Source: Vitis vinifera
Lineage: Eukaryota > Streptophyta > Magnoliopsida > Vitales > Vitaceae
Length of the DNA: 64,000 nt
Direction: 5' to 3'
Assembly: GCF_030704535.1 (NCBI RefSeq)
Contig: NC_081821.1
Span: forward strand, 5,657,001 to 5,721,000
Under the pieces are notes generated by a model that made no database searches, was not told where the DNA came from, and saw only the letters and a program-made list of their open reading frames with translations. The first letter of the stretch is position 1. The number at the start of each line of letters is the position of its first letter. Shown in pieces: positions 48,301 through 59,469 of this stretch. Both the position numbers and the translations under genes were made by a program.

Positions 48301-49556
48301 TCTCATTTCGTGCAGGCTTGCATGCTGCTTCTCATGCTGTTCTAAACGTGGTCCCTCTGTAAGTTCTTAATGTTCACGATCCATTTAGAACTGACGCTAA
48401 AACCTGCTCAATATTGGTTCGAATGGATGCTGAGTTGTAATTTTAATTTGTAAGTTGGTGTATGTATTCCTTTACATTTGGGGCTGATCTGGAAACATTA
48501 TGATTAAACATTGAGTTTTTCCTTTTAAACTTTCAAGTATGCCACTCTTTCTATCCCTTGACACAATTAGCTGTAGTCAAACTTGTAAACTGATCCTTCT
48601 GTCAGTCCAATTACTATATTATGATTGTTTTTTGGCTTGCAGGTATGTGATCTGCAACTCATCTGACTTGGCTCCAGAATGTTCAAACCCTCATGATACC
48701 CGCTATATTCCAGAAAGAATTCTATTGTATGATCCGCATCCTGGAGGGACTGGTTTTTCAGCACAGGCAAGTGACATGAAATTCAGTTTAATCTGTAATG
48801 TCCTTTTACTTGGAAAGTTTGCTTATTGTCCCAGTTTTGAAGACACATCACTTTCAGTTCCTTAGAACCTCCCCTGCATTCTTTGATAAAATGATATATG
48901 TCCTTTGATTTAAGGAGGCAGCTCTAAAGTTAGAATGACTTTGAATCTGCTTATTGACTCCCATTTTCTGTAGAACCCCTTGGCCCATAATTCTACATAT
49001 AGTCACAAATGCCAAGTTCAATCTGATGGTTTTTTTCTCGACTGCTGTATTGCTAAGTTCAGACCCTAGAAAACAGGGTGGGATGCTGTTTTCTGGTTTT
49101 CCAGGTTGCTACGAACCTAGAAAGCTTAACATTCTCAATTGCCACTAATATAGCGATTTTCATGTGTGATAGGTTCGATCACATTTCACTGAACTGTTAA
49201 CTGCTGCTTTGGAACTCCTTATGTCATGCTGCTGCACGGGAGACACCGGTTGCCCTAACTGCATTCAAGTTTGTCTCAAGCACTGATTTTTTTATTTTTT
49301 TAACTTCACCCTCACCAATAGAGTAGTATTGATGATTTTTGCATGTGGCAGAATCTAGCTTGTGGGGAGTACAATGAGCTTTTACACAAGGATGCAGCCA
49401 TTATGATTATAAAGGTTCTGACTTCACACTCCTGGACTGGTATCCACACAATTACCATTTAAACCAGCAGTTACTAACTTCTTTTTGTTTGGCCAGGGTG
49501 TTCTGGAAGCAGAGGAGTCATACTTTGGAGGACACACTGATTCTTCAAAACCCTAG
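35114..49556 (+). CDS. HRQ1: HRQ1-type DEAH helicase with ubiquitin-like N-terminus
   Basis: 27 exons, 3711 nt, 1236 aa: 35114-35281, 35697-36431, 38017-38128, 38233-38330, 39094-39240, 39877-39945, 40216-40338, 40418-40567, 40731-40862, 40962-41041, 41216-41310, 41418-41485, 43440-43541, 43636-43709, 44435-44542, 44689-44764, 45450-45586, 45683-45842, 45960-46139, 46271-46387, 46604-46759, 47954-48121, 48246-48358, 48643-48766, 49173-49268, 49352-49414, 49497-49556. Residues about 10-80 form a ubiquitin-like fold (LFFKGAKLSL). Helicase motifs: Walker A TSSGKS (503-508), DEAH (610-613), motif III CTATSANP, motif VI QQAGRSGRR (828-836). The C-terminus is DUF1998-like with CCC...CPNC...C (1183-1200), a likely zinc site. 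Hrq1 proteins are 3'-5' helicases of the RecQ4-like group that act in crosslink repair and telomere maintenance. The introns after exons 1 and 24 begin with GC. ATG at 35123 is an alternative start. Confidence 0.93.
41836..43005. mobile_element. hAT/MULE-like non-autonomous element in HRQ1 intron 12
   Basis: The inverted ends share ATGTTTTTA followed by ACCGG/ACCC blocks (left ATGTTTTTATAATTGGACC, right in reverse complement ATGTTTTTAAAACTGAACC). A perfect 9-bp direct repeat TGGATGTTG flanks it at 41827-41835 and 43006-43014; an 8-bp reading shifted by two bases matches 7 of 8. The interior carries a LINE 3' fragment and a tRNA-like stretch (GGCCTAGCGAACAGCC ... CTGGTTCAAACCAG at about 42737-42786). 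There is no transposase. It accounts for 1.2 kb of a 1.95-kb intron. Confidence 0.75.
41960..42340 (+). mobile_element. LINE 3' fragment nested in the MITE
   Basis: GGTTTGGCAAGCGGCCACC, then TTTTGAACCTTTTGG, GTATACTTCTTGTATACTC and a terminal (TA)n run. These have the character of plus-strand LINE 3' UTRs seen elsewhere in this window in reverse orientation (compare GAGTATACAAAAAGGAACC at about 1884). It is surrounded by the hAT-like element, so it inserted later. Confidence 0.5.
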
Positions 49557-49634
49557 ACATTAGAGGAATGTTGCTGAAGAGGTTGATTCAGTGAGTATTT
49601 TTCTTCTTCTATGATAAGAAAAGAAGCGAATAAA

Positions 49635-49895
49635 TTAAACACCAGAAGAAGATACAGAATCTTGATGAAGAGAGGTTCGGATAGAAGCATCCTTGACCGA
49701 TTTTGCCATCTTATATAGCTCATCATACATGGTCTTCTCTCCAAGAGAAGGGTGCCTAGCCTGGATCTGAAAATCAAAATTCTTTAACAGTGGCCTGACC
49801 CTAATGCCTCACGGATGGTATGCAGAAAATTCTGGCGAGACCCAAATCAAGATCAATCCGAAGACCCCTTGCAGTCTAGTAGTGGCTGAAGCCAT
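49635..49895 (-). pseudogene. Unidentified broken coding fragment
   Basis: On the minus strand an ATG at 49895 begins an 87-codon frame ending in TAA at 49637-49635, interrupted only by TGA at 49811-49809. The part after the stop has a protein-like composition (QARHPSLGEKTMYDELYKM, then AKSVKDASIRTSLHQD). A TTTTCAG acceptor-like site sits just before it at about 49766-49772, so it might instead be the last exon of a spliced gene. I do not recognise the family. It lies 79 bp past the HRQ1 stop codon in convergent orientation, probably overlapping the HRQ1 3' UTR. Confidence 0.35.
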
Positions 49896-50173
49896 GAAGA
49901 TGAATTTATTTTACTGTCTCCCAATGGCAAATGCCGTTGTAATCGCTATGCTTAAGGCAAGTGGCCAAAAGAGGAGTGGAGTTTCACTTTTCTATCAATA
50001 GAGAGCATTGTTCTAACCTCTAATTGACACGATGTTTAATTTTGTGAGCGTTATCCAGTTGAAGGTTAAACATCTATAAATGGAGAGACTGGTGACATGA
50101 AATGCCGGAGTTTGGCACAAAAATGCTCCATTAATTTATATTTGCATTAAATTTAAAGTACATTTAGGATTTT

Positions 50174-50248
50174 GAGAAGTGTTTTTAATATTTCTAATAC
50201 TTTGAAAAATAAAAATTTTCAAATGTTAAAAAGATAAAAACACTTATC
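50174..50248. repeat. Short palindromic MITE, first copy
   Basis: The arms GAGAAGTGTTTTTAAT and, in reverse complement, GATAAGTGTTTTTAT fold back on each other around an AT-rich centre. The interior resembles the palindrome at 51227-51352 (AATATTT, TAATACTT, AAAAATTTTCAA), suggesting one family. Confidence 0.5.
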
Positions 50249-50553
50249 AGACTCACCGTCAAAACGTAGATTCTTATTCAAAATAATCACTAAATCACTA
50301 AATTAGCATTCTTCATCATATCAGCATCCACGTGTTTTTTTTTTTTTTGTCAAAATCAGTTAATGACTGTTTTAGATATTTTAAATTTAGATTGTTATTC
50401 AAAATAATCATTAAATTAGTGTTTTTCATTATCTAAGGATCCATGGTTTTTTTTTTATATCAAAATCAGTGTCATTGTGGTTTTAACTTTATTTAGAAGA
50501 TTTTAAAAAGCAGTTGTGGAAAACACTAATTTAATAAAAAAAATTTATTTATT

Positions 50554-50627
50554 TGGCCCATGCAGGTCTCGAACCTGCGACCTTCGCGTTATTAGCACGA
50601 CGCTCTAACCAACTGAGCTAATAGGCC
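50554..50627 (-). tRNA. trnI-AAT: tRNA-Ile (AAT anticodon)
   Basis: A 74-nt cloverleaf on the minus strand. The acceptor stem pairs GGCCTAT with ATGGGCC. The D-arm is TAGCTCAGTTGGTTAGAGC, which is also the A box. The anticodon stem TCGTG/CGCGA encloses the loop CTAATAA with anticodon AAT at 50593-50591. The T-arm carries the B box GGTTCGAGACC. There is no intron and no encoded CCA beyond the final CCA-like discriminator region. A run of seven T's follows about 12 nt downstream on the minus strand and serves as the RNA polymerase III terminator. It is a nuclear-type cytosolic tRNA. Confidence 0.97.
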
Positions 50628-51226
50628 TTGTTGAGCAAATTTTATAATTATTTTAAAAAAATTAAAAATAGAAATGAACCTATCTACTAACATGAGAATT
50701 CCTTGCTACCCGAATTTGCTTTTATTTTATTAAATTAACAATAAACAAATTTTTTTATTTGTTTTAATTTACAAAAAGAAATAATTTTTTTTACCATATT
50801 TAAATCTTTACTTTGTTTTTCTCCACTATTTCTATCCATTATTGTCCTATATTTTTATTATTCACAAAGCTTTTGGCTTGGTACCAAACCCAACTGAACC
50901 AAAAATTTGACTTGATTGGCCAACTACACCTGTCAAATCCGACTAAACCGAACCCAATCCATGCATTTTTCTTCAACCCAAGCCTGGTTTCAATATAAGC
51001 TTAGGGAAAAAAAAATGTTTAGATTGAGTTTGAGTTGGAGAACTCAAATTAGGTTGGGTTTCAAAAGATGTGATTTATTTTGGGTTGATCTTGGGCTTCT
51101 TATCAACCCGACTCAACCTACTCAAGTTGCATCCCCAATGTTTAATAAATAATTAGATAAATTTTATATTGCTAAATATTTTAGTTAGAGTTTGATTATG
51201 CATATATGGAAATTATACAACATTAA

Positions 51227-51352
51227 AAATACGTTTGAAAGTAATTTTAGAAATTATTTATAATATTTTTAATACTTATAAGATAAAAATTTTCAAGTTT
51301 TAAAAATATTAAAAACAATTTTTAAAATCATTGTAAATGTCAAACACACTCA
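51227..51352. repeat. Palindromic MITE with ~60-nt arms
   Basis: The left arm (GTTTGAAAGTAATTTTAG ... TAATATTTTTAATACTT) pairs with the right arm, whose reverse complement reads GTTTGACATTTACAATGATT ... TAATATTTTTAAAACTT. Almost the whole 126 bp would form one imperfect hairpin. It is non-coding. Confidence 0.65.
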
Positions 51353-51886
51353 AAGTTTTATAATTTCATTTAAAGTATTTTAATTTAATATATTATTTTT
51401 ATTTTCTATTTATTAATGAGTAAGTGGTTAATAATTTATAATGTCATTTTTTAATAAAAATAAAAATATTTTTATATCAAATTAAAAATACCGGTTGTTT
51501 AATTTTACATTCTTTTTTAAATAATCACATAAGTTTAATAAATAGAAAATAAAAATAATATAATAAATTTATAATATTAAATTTATTTTGAAAATAAACT
51601 AAAATATTTTAAATAAAACAATATAATTTCATATGTATAAAAAAAATTTGGAGTTAAGTTCAAAATCATAATTATCAATTATGATTTTAAGTTTAAATTT
51701 AGATTTTAACCATTTAAAAAAAAAACTAAAAATATCGTTATTAATTATGATTTTATGACATGAATGCTTATGTGAAAAGAAATACAAAATTGATAATTAT
51801 TTTGGAACTAAAGCTACATTCTAGATTTTTAATATTTTTAAAGGGGGTATTTTTGTCAAAACACTACATGGTGGGAGTTCCGTGGA

Positions 51887-52056
51887 GAAGAGTGGTTGGT
51901 CATTAAGAAATTAGGGGAAAAAAACAAAATGATGTAACGACCCGGACCCACCAATCACTCAAATAATGTGATATGGTCCCACCACTTCCTCAAATAATAT
52001 AATCTTCGCGTGAGATTCGGCACTACAACTTTATAAGATTCTCCTAATTTTCGTCC
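51887..52056. repeat. Dispersed direct repeat, copy A
   Basis: Shares with 53492-53679 the blocks GAGTGGTT(G/T)GTC, TTAAGAAATT, ACCAAT.ACTCAAATAATGT, CATATGGT, GTGAGATT.GG or CATGAGATTGGG, TTTATAAGATTCTC and TAATTTTCGTCC, in the same order and orientation. Neither copy has an ORF. Confidence 0.8.
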
Positions 52057-53491
52057 AAATCGAAAAACACGACTATTTTGTTTTTTTATTTAATTATAAA
52101 TAGAAACTTAATATTTAATAATATTAAATATTAAATAATTTATTTTTATAGTATTTTATTTCTATTAAGTATTAAAAATATAAAAAATTTAATATATATA
52201 TTTTTTATTTTAAAAAAATTACATATTTTAACTTTTTTTATTTAATAAAAAATTTATAATAACTCATAAAAAAAATAGAAAAACAAACAACCTAAATTTT
52301 AAAAATAAATTATTTTCAACAAAAAATAAAAAAGACCAACACCAAAACTTCATTACTATTTCATTTAAGAGCCTATTGGCTTTATTATTGAAAGTCAAAA
52401 TAAACCAAATTTAATACAGATGAGACTATGATTCTTTAGGACCAGTCATATGTCCTAGGAATCATATGTGCATGTAAGTGTTTTTTAAAATAATTTTTTA
52501 TTCTCAAAAAATAAAATAAAAAAACAATTTTTGGTTTTAAAAATACAAAAACGTGCGTCTGCTATAGAATTGAACTAGTTTGACCTTTAATCTTAACAAA
52601 AATAACATTATAATCAATATTTGGTCTTATTCTAAAAGTTATCATTAGGATATGGTACCCAAAGTTATTAATTTTATGGATCTTAAAGTCGTGTTTGCTT
52701 GTTTGTTTTTTTATTTAAATTGAATAAAACTTAATTCAACTCTAAATATAACTTAATAATATTAAGTAATAAGTTGTTTATTTTCTTATTTTTTATTTCT
52801 ATTAACTATGAAATATTAATAGGATGACAAACGTGTTAGGATTGTATTATGGTTGTTTTTAAAATTTATTTTTATGATTGGGCAAAAAGTTAAATATTTT
52901 GATTTTTTTATTTATTTAAATTATTTATAAAAATAATAATAAGTAAAAACAAACATTTAATAAGTATATGATAAAACTTAATATTTATTATTTAATGATT
53001 TAAGTAAAATTATTAATTTAAGATTTATTATTTATTATTTATTTTAGGTATTAAGATTATTTGATAACATCAACTTAAAATTTATTTTAAATTATTAAAT
53101 TGACATATTTATTCTTATTAGTCATAATTAATTTTAATTAATATTATTTTAATTAATTTTAAATAATAAATTTATTTATTAAATATGCTTACTTAAAGTA
53201 TTGTAAGTAGATAAGATAATTTAAAATATTTACTATAAAAAGTGAATTATGATCGTGGAATCCTAATTGTTCAATATATTCTCATCACATGTGAACAAAT
53301 AAAAAAAAAGAAAAAGATTTGGGGTTAACAATAAGGTAACTAATTTGACTTGATATTTAAAATTAATTTTAATTTTAAATTATTTTATTAAATATATTTA
53401 ATCAACTTAATAACTTAAATTAAGTTATTAAATCACTTTTTAAGTTGAACAGGAGGAGATTACTCACTTATGGAGAGATCCGGTTAGGTGC

Positions 53492-53679
53492 AGAGGAGTG
53501 GTTTGTCCTTAAGAAATTTGTTAAGAAAAAGAAAATGACGTAACAGCCCACCAATTACTCAAATAATGTCATATGGTGATGCGACATCCCACCATTCCCT
53601 CACATGAGATTGGGCCACCATGTCCTATTCGGAAATCTTTTAATCTTACAAATTTATAAGATTCTCTTAATTTTCGTCC
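53492..53679. repeat. Dispersed direct repeat, copy B
   Basis: The second copy of the repeat at 51887-52056, about 1.6 kb downstream, with a few small insertions. It ends at TAATTTTCGTCC, 1.25 kb upstream of the asparaginase start. Confidence 0.8.
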
Positions 53680-54926
53680 GTACAAGTTCAATATAAAAAT
53701 AAAATAAGTGGTAAAAACTAAAAAATATCATATTTTTATTATTCTCTTTTATTTTTCTTCCTAAGGTTAGAAAGGTAACTTTACAAGTCTTCAATTGGAC
53801 ATGTTAATTTTGGAGGGCCAAATTTTTGGGAAGTTGACTCTTCCTGCTTCCATTTATCAAATTTTGAATAAATTCCATTTGATTTTCAACTTTAATATGA
53901 ATATAGCATGATATTCTAATTCTAAATTCGACTTAATGCTACACTCTAAATGACTAAATTCTAAATCCGTTATTTCTACGCAGCCCCAAGGGATTCTTGC
54001 AATCAAATTTGATTCCCAACCCGATAAATCTATACCAAAAAGAAAAAAGAAAAAAAAAGTAAAATTATAAGAATGTTAAATGACAATGTTTAAATACTAA
54101 GCGGATGTCCGATGAATTAATTTAGTAACTTAATAATTTAATTTAAATCATTAAATAAATTGAATATATCTGGTAAAATAACTTGATTTGTATGATTAAA
54201 AGTAAAAAATAATTTTGAGTAATAAGTAAAAATAATTAATTTATTATTAAGTATATATTTTTATTTTATATTTTTACGTTCATTTACCATAATTATCTTC
54301 ATAATCTCTTTTACTATATGATTTTTATTATTATTGAATCTTTTTTATCATAATTATAATTTATAAGGATAAATATATCAATTTAATAATTTAGAATAAA
54401 TTTTAAATTAATTTTATTAAATAAGAATTAGGGAATAAATTTTAATTCAATAACTTAAATATATTTAAACTTAAAGTTAATTTAAGTTCTAGAAGGCCTT
54501 CAAAACGCGTTGGGAATCGACTGATACCACTCGTTCCCAATCGTGTAGATATTGTATATTTTGTACCTCTTAGGGTCTCACAACTTTAAAATGAATTTAA
54601 AGAGTTTATAAGGTTAAGAAGAGTATATAATTTTAAGTATTAAGTCAAAATAATTAATTTATTATTAATTTTAATTTTTTATATTCTTATTTACATATAT
54701 CAAATAAGAATATATTTAACAAAAGCATGACTAATTTTTAATAATAAATATTTTAAGTTTATTTTATAAATTTATAACACTTTAAAAATGAATATTTAAT
54801 AGGTAAAATTTATTACTTTAAATATCATTTCTTAATAAACAACGTTGAACTATCCGCGGGACACCCTCTTCCATAATTTTCCAACTGACCAGGAATTTGA
54901 AAGGAGTAGTCGGCTCGAGCGGAGAA

Positions 54927-57775
54927 ATGGGTTGGGCAATAGCATTACATGGCGGCGCCGGCGACATTCCGCTCTCTCTGCCGCTGGAACGCCGTGAGCC
55001 GCGAGAAGCCGCTCTCCGCCACTGCCTCCAGATCGGCGTCGCCGCTCTCCAGACCAAACGCCCTCCACTGGACGTCGTCGAACTTGTGGTAACCTGCTCT
55101 CGTCTCCTTATTCGTCGTTTGGTTGCTGAGAAATAACCCATCTCCCTATTCCAAACGAATCTTTTTCCTCTCATTCTTTGTACTTGTATATCTACTACAA
55201 AACAATTTTGACTGAGTTGATGATAGGAATGGCTAGTGAACAGTATAAAGAGGAAAGATGATACATAAGAGGATCACGAAAGAAGATAGGGCAAGCGGAC
55301 TATCCATTTCTTCTTTCTTTTGTTCTCTAATTCAAATCTACTTTTTATATCTTGGAATTGATGAAGATATCAAACAAAGAAGGCTGTTGATTTGTAAAAA
55401 TTGCTCTCTGTTTGTAGTTCTTGTTCTGTTTCACAAGGGATTATTTTATTAAATTAGGTTTTTTTTTTTTGTAGCATAATATTGGCGTTCAGTTATTATC
55501 AAATCATGTAACAGAAAGTGGAAAAAATGTTGCTATGTTTCTCATGAAGCTATTTGAGATGGGTTGTCTCTGTATAATCATGGGTCTAGGTCCTTTATTT
55601 GGATGATTATGAGTATTGGTTCTTGTTTATTTTCAATTTTCTGGGACCTCCCTTTACTGAGTGGCTGCACAGGTTCGTGAGCTAGAAAACAACCCAAACT
55701 TCAATGCCGGCAGAGGGTCTGTGCTAACCACCGATGGTACGGTCGAAATGGAAGCTTGCATCATGGATGGAAACACGAAGAAATGTGGAGCTGTTTCGGG
55801 TCTTACCACTGTTGTTAATCCCATATCCCTAGCAAGGCTGGTTATGGAGAAAACCCCTCATATATATCTTGCATTTGATGGGGCAGAGGCATTTGCAAGG
55901 GAACAAGTTAGTGGAATTGTCTTTAATGCTTCCTCATTGTTGTTTTTTCTATGTCATTCCAACTGCATTAAGGACTCTTTATTTTCTTAGTTGTATCAAC
56001 CTTGATTTAATTGGCTCTTTATATTATTATTTGGCCATTGAAATCTAATTGATCAGAGTAATTTTCTTTTATCCCATTTCTCTGGATTTGAATGCTTATC
56101 TTTGTTTGGATGATTTTATTGATAAAAGAAAAATGCTTGAGGGTATTATTTCTTCAACTTTAGGTTTTGTTGCTCTGTCTGGACATTTTATTGACTTTCC
56201 AAATTATTCCAAATACTTTTGGTTACCATATATACAATTTAACAAATTAAAATCCAACTACTTGGGTTTTTTATATAGCACAAATTCTTTTCCATGATTC
56301 AACTCTACCTGGAGCCATATTCTCCATTTAACCCTTGGTAATGACGTTTGTTTGTAGTATTCTTGTCATTACATAATTTTTTTTCTTCCCTTTTTTGGCT
56401 TTTTATCTTGTCCTTGTGGTGCCTTCAACTTGAATCAAATCATTTCTGGGAGTAGTCATTAGTTTTTGTTGCTCTAAACCAGATCATCTCTGGTGATTTT
56501 TTTTTTCCTTGGCCCGGATTGGGGCCATATCTAAGCTTTTCTTGGTTCACTAGTTTATAATTTAAACTTTTCTTGCATGTAATGTAATCTTCCATGCTAA
56601 AGTTGCTCAAGTGAAAGAAGTGCTGAGGTGGACATCTCTTGTCCATAATTGCAGCAATTATGTTATCAACGTTGGAAAGAAAAATCGACTGAACTGCTGA
56701 GTTTTTATGCAAGGGCTGTATATTTTCCCTTGATTCTGTCCTAGTTGCATTAGAGCTCCAAATTCAGTCAAATTTATGCTTCTAAGGCATTAAGATTTTT
56801 AATTGCATTGTTATGATTTGTTTTATTTATGTCAAAATTACTCATGTGACCATGTCTTCTTGTATTATCCAGGGTGTTGAAACTGTTGATGCAAGTCATT
56901 TTATTACTCCTGAAAATATTGAAAGGTTGAAGCAAGCAAAAGAAGCCAATAGAGTGCAAGTATGCATCTTATCCTCCTTCATAATAGAGTAGATGCATTG
57001 TCTTGGATTGTGTTTGAATTTATCTTAGCTTGTTACTCTTTGTTATCTCCATATCTGGATACAGGCTTTGCTGCTAGTTATTTTTCCTCTGTTAGTGAAA
57101 CAAGATTTCAAGCTTTTTATGAAATCAAAAGGAGAAATGAGAAGAATGTTTTGTAGCTGCTTTGAAGATTTACAATAGGGCTCATTCCCAATTGTTTTGT
57201 TTCTACACCAAAAAAACCTGATTTTTCAACTAAAGCATCTTGAAGGTATTTTTAGTGTCCACAGCTGATGCTTTTGTCAAAATTTTCAGATTGATTATAC
57301 ACAACCTATTACAAAAGACACGAAGAAAGAAACACCAACTGCTGATGGTGATAGCCAGATTGGAACGGTGGGATGTGTGGCTGTTGACACTCGTGGAAAT
57401 TTAGCAGCTGCTACTTCTACTGGTGGACTGGTTAACAAAATGGTGGGCAGGATTGGGGACACACCCATTGTAGGTGCAGGGAACTATGCTAACAGCCTGT
57501 GTGCAGTCTCTGCCACAGGAAAAGGCGAAGCAATAATATGTGGTACTGTTGCAAGAGATGTGGCAGCTCTCATGGAGTACAAAGGGCTTTCGCTCGAGGA
57601 AGCAGCAGCGTATGTCATATCGGAGTGCACTCCAAGAGGCACTGCAGGCTTGGTTGCTGTTTCTGCCACAGGAGAAGTCACCATGCAGTTTAATACAACA
57701 GGTATGTTCCGAGCTTGTGCTTCAGAAGATGGGTATTCGGAGATTGGAATATGGCCAAATTCTATGCAAAACTGA
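54927..57775 (+). CDS. ASPGA1: Isoaspartyl peptidase / L-asparaginase (Ntn hydrolase)
   Basis: Four exons, 54927-55088, 55673-55906, 56873-56959 and 57290-57775, all in phase 0, giving 322 aa. The N-terminal [10 protein letters not shown] and [13 protein letters not shown] belong to the alpha subunit, followed by [12 protein letters not shown]. The precursor cleaves itself between G186 and T187 in [12 protein letters not shown]. The freed Thr187 is the nucleophile of the beta subunit, which continues with [26 protein letters not shown] and [18 protein letters not shown]. The enzyme releases ammonia from asparagine and removes isoaspartyl dipeptides in the cytosol; sink tissues use it to recover nitrogen. 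The length fits the plant K+-independent or K+-dependent clades (about 315-325 aa). I cannot separate the two from sequence alone; the ASPGA1 symbol rests on overall similarity and gene order. Confidence 0.95.
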
Positions 57776-58634
57776 GTGATTTTGGAATTCTGAATTGTTG
57801 TCAAATATTGAAACATTACTTAGCCAGAAAGATGTCATTTGAACATTAGTCTTCATATGATCCTGATGGAAATGGTTCCTGAAGACTCATTTCTCATGTT
57901 TCAAACAGAAAAACTTCGTGTTGGTATTGTTATGTTATCCAAATTATGGTATTGTCAAAATATTTTACTCCATTGCAAATTTCTATTGACAGAGCCTCCT
58001 GTTGGCTCCCACAATGCCAGTCTTTTGAGTGAGTTCTTCAACAACATGATTTCCAAATTATTTTTAATTTTTTTTTTTTAAAAAAAAAGGTTAGATGGCA
58101 TATGATTGTCTATATCTTGTAGAGAATGAATCAGTAAGAAATGCAAAATCATCTCAATAATCATTTCATGGTGTGAAAATACTCTGAAGTACATGGTTGA
58201 GTTATAGACCGTAGTCATAAAATCTTTGTCTGCTTTTTTTTTTTTTTCTTCCTTTATTTAATTTAATATGATATATAATAGGGGTTGAAAATAGAAAAAA
58301 AAAATATGAAAATATTTTATATGCATCCACTTACTATTTAGGAGAAATCAATGTTTTTGGAATTGACTAATTATTAAATTGGAAATTTTATTAAATCTTT
58401 ATTAAGTCTTGATTTATTAATCAGACTAGTGGTTTAATGGGTGGTTAAATCCCGATGTTAACATAACATTAAACCAATATATATTTTATATATATTTACC
58501 GATATTTCAATAATTACATATTTAATTATTTTATTTGCTTAAAAGTTAATTTTTTTTTATAAATATTATTTCCTACATAAATGTTTATATTTTATTTTTA
58601 AATTGTTATTTAAAATAATGGTTTATTACACTTG
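57776..58634. other. 3' flank of asparaginase, no further gene
   Basis: 3' UTR followed by AT-rich DNA with T-runs (58068-58080, 58218-58228). No exon or element with clear borders is visible before the LTR-like element at 58635. Confidence 0.5.
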
Positions 58635-59469
58635 TGTGGACCCCGTATTTCGACTCATGCGCTTCCTACTCGATTTTGATTTGAAAAAAAATGATTTTTA
58701 TTTTATTAAGAAAATGACTTGGAGTCGCCACTTATTTTTGTTTTTTTTTTTAAAAAAAGGGTAAACAAAATAAGAAAGAAAAACCCTAAGTGTGACTCCT
58801 TATTTTGGAAAAGGTGGTCTGTGAAAAACCGGATCGAGTTTGGGGGTCAGGTTACTTATCGGGAAGGTACGGTAAAGACCGTAACACCCCTCTAAGTCCC
58901 TAAAGTCGGGTATCTACTAATAAAATGAAGCAATCATGGTAATTGATGAGGGAATCAATGACTACTCAGAAATATCATGCACATATGAGAACCAAAGCAT
59001 GTATAAGGAATGGATAGAGTAAGAGAGAATGCGTACCTTAGGAGCAAACGACAAAGCGCTATCATGGAATGGGGTTAGTGAACAAACACAGGTTGATTAT
59101 ATATATATATATATATATATCATGAAATATGACAAAACAATCACGCATGGCAAATAAATTAATCAATCAATTAATTGGTCATGAATTCACATATGTGGGG
59201 CCCCCACCAGAGCCCATTCTATTTTGCACGAATTAGTCTCACAAATTCCATTATTCTGGAATTATGAAAATAGCATTCATACTTATATAAAATCAAGAGA
59301 AACCGAAAATTATTTGAAATCCGAAGAGAATTAAAACTGTTAGAGAGAAAATTGGATTTTTGAAATTTATTTGAAAATTGGAGTATTGGGAATTAAATTT
59401 AAGAGTTGGAATTTTAGGAATTAAATTAGAAGGAAATTAGAATTTTGGAAATTGGAAATTAAGTTTGGG

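Larger units (their letters stand above)
49896..54926. other. Intergenic DNA between HRQ1 and asparaginase
   Basis: Very AT-rich and without protein-coding exons that I can support, apart from the fragment just upstream. It contains the tRNA-Ile gene, two short palindromic MITEs on either side of it, and a dispersed direct repeat (51887-52056 and 53492-53679). The last 100 bp before 54927 become GC-richer, as expected for the asparaginase 5' region. Confidence 0.6.

Noticed and set aside
49804-50001. 65-codon plus-strand frame after the HRQ1 stop
   Set aside because: It overlaps the minus-strand fragment and shows no similarity pattern. More likely 3' flanking sequence.
54818-55174. Arginine-rich minus-strand frames over asparaginase exon 1
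   Set aside because: They are antisense shadows of a GC-rich exon; the plus-strand frame has the [10 protein letters not shown] motif and correct splicing.
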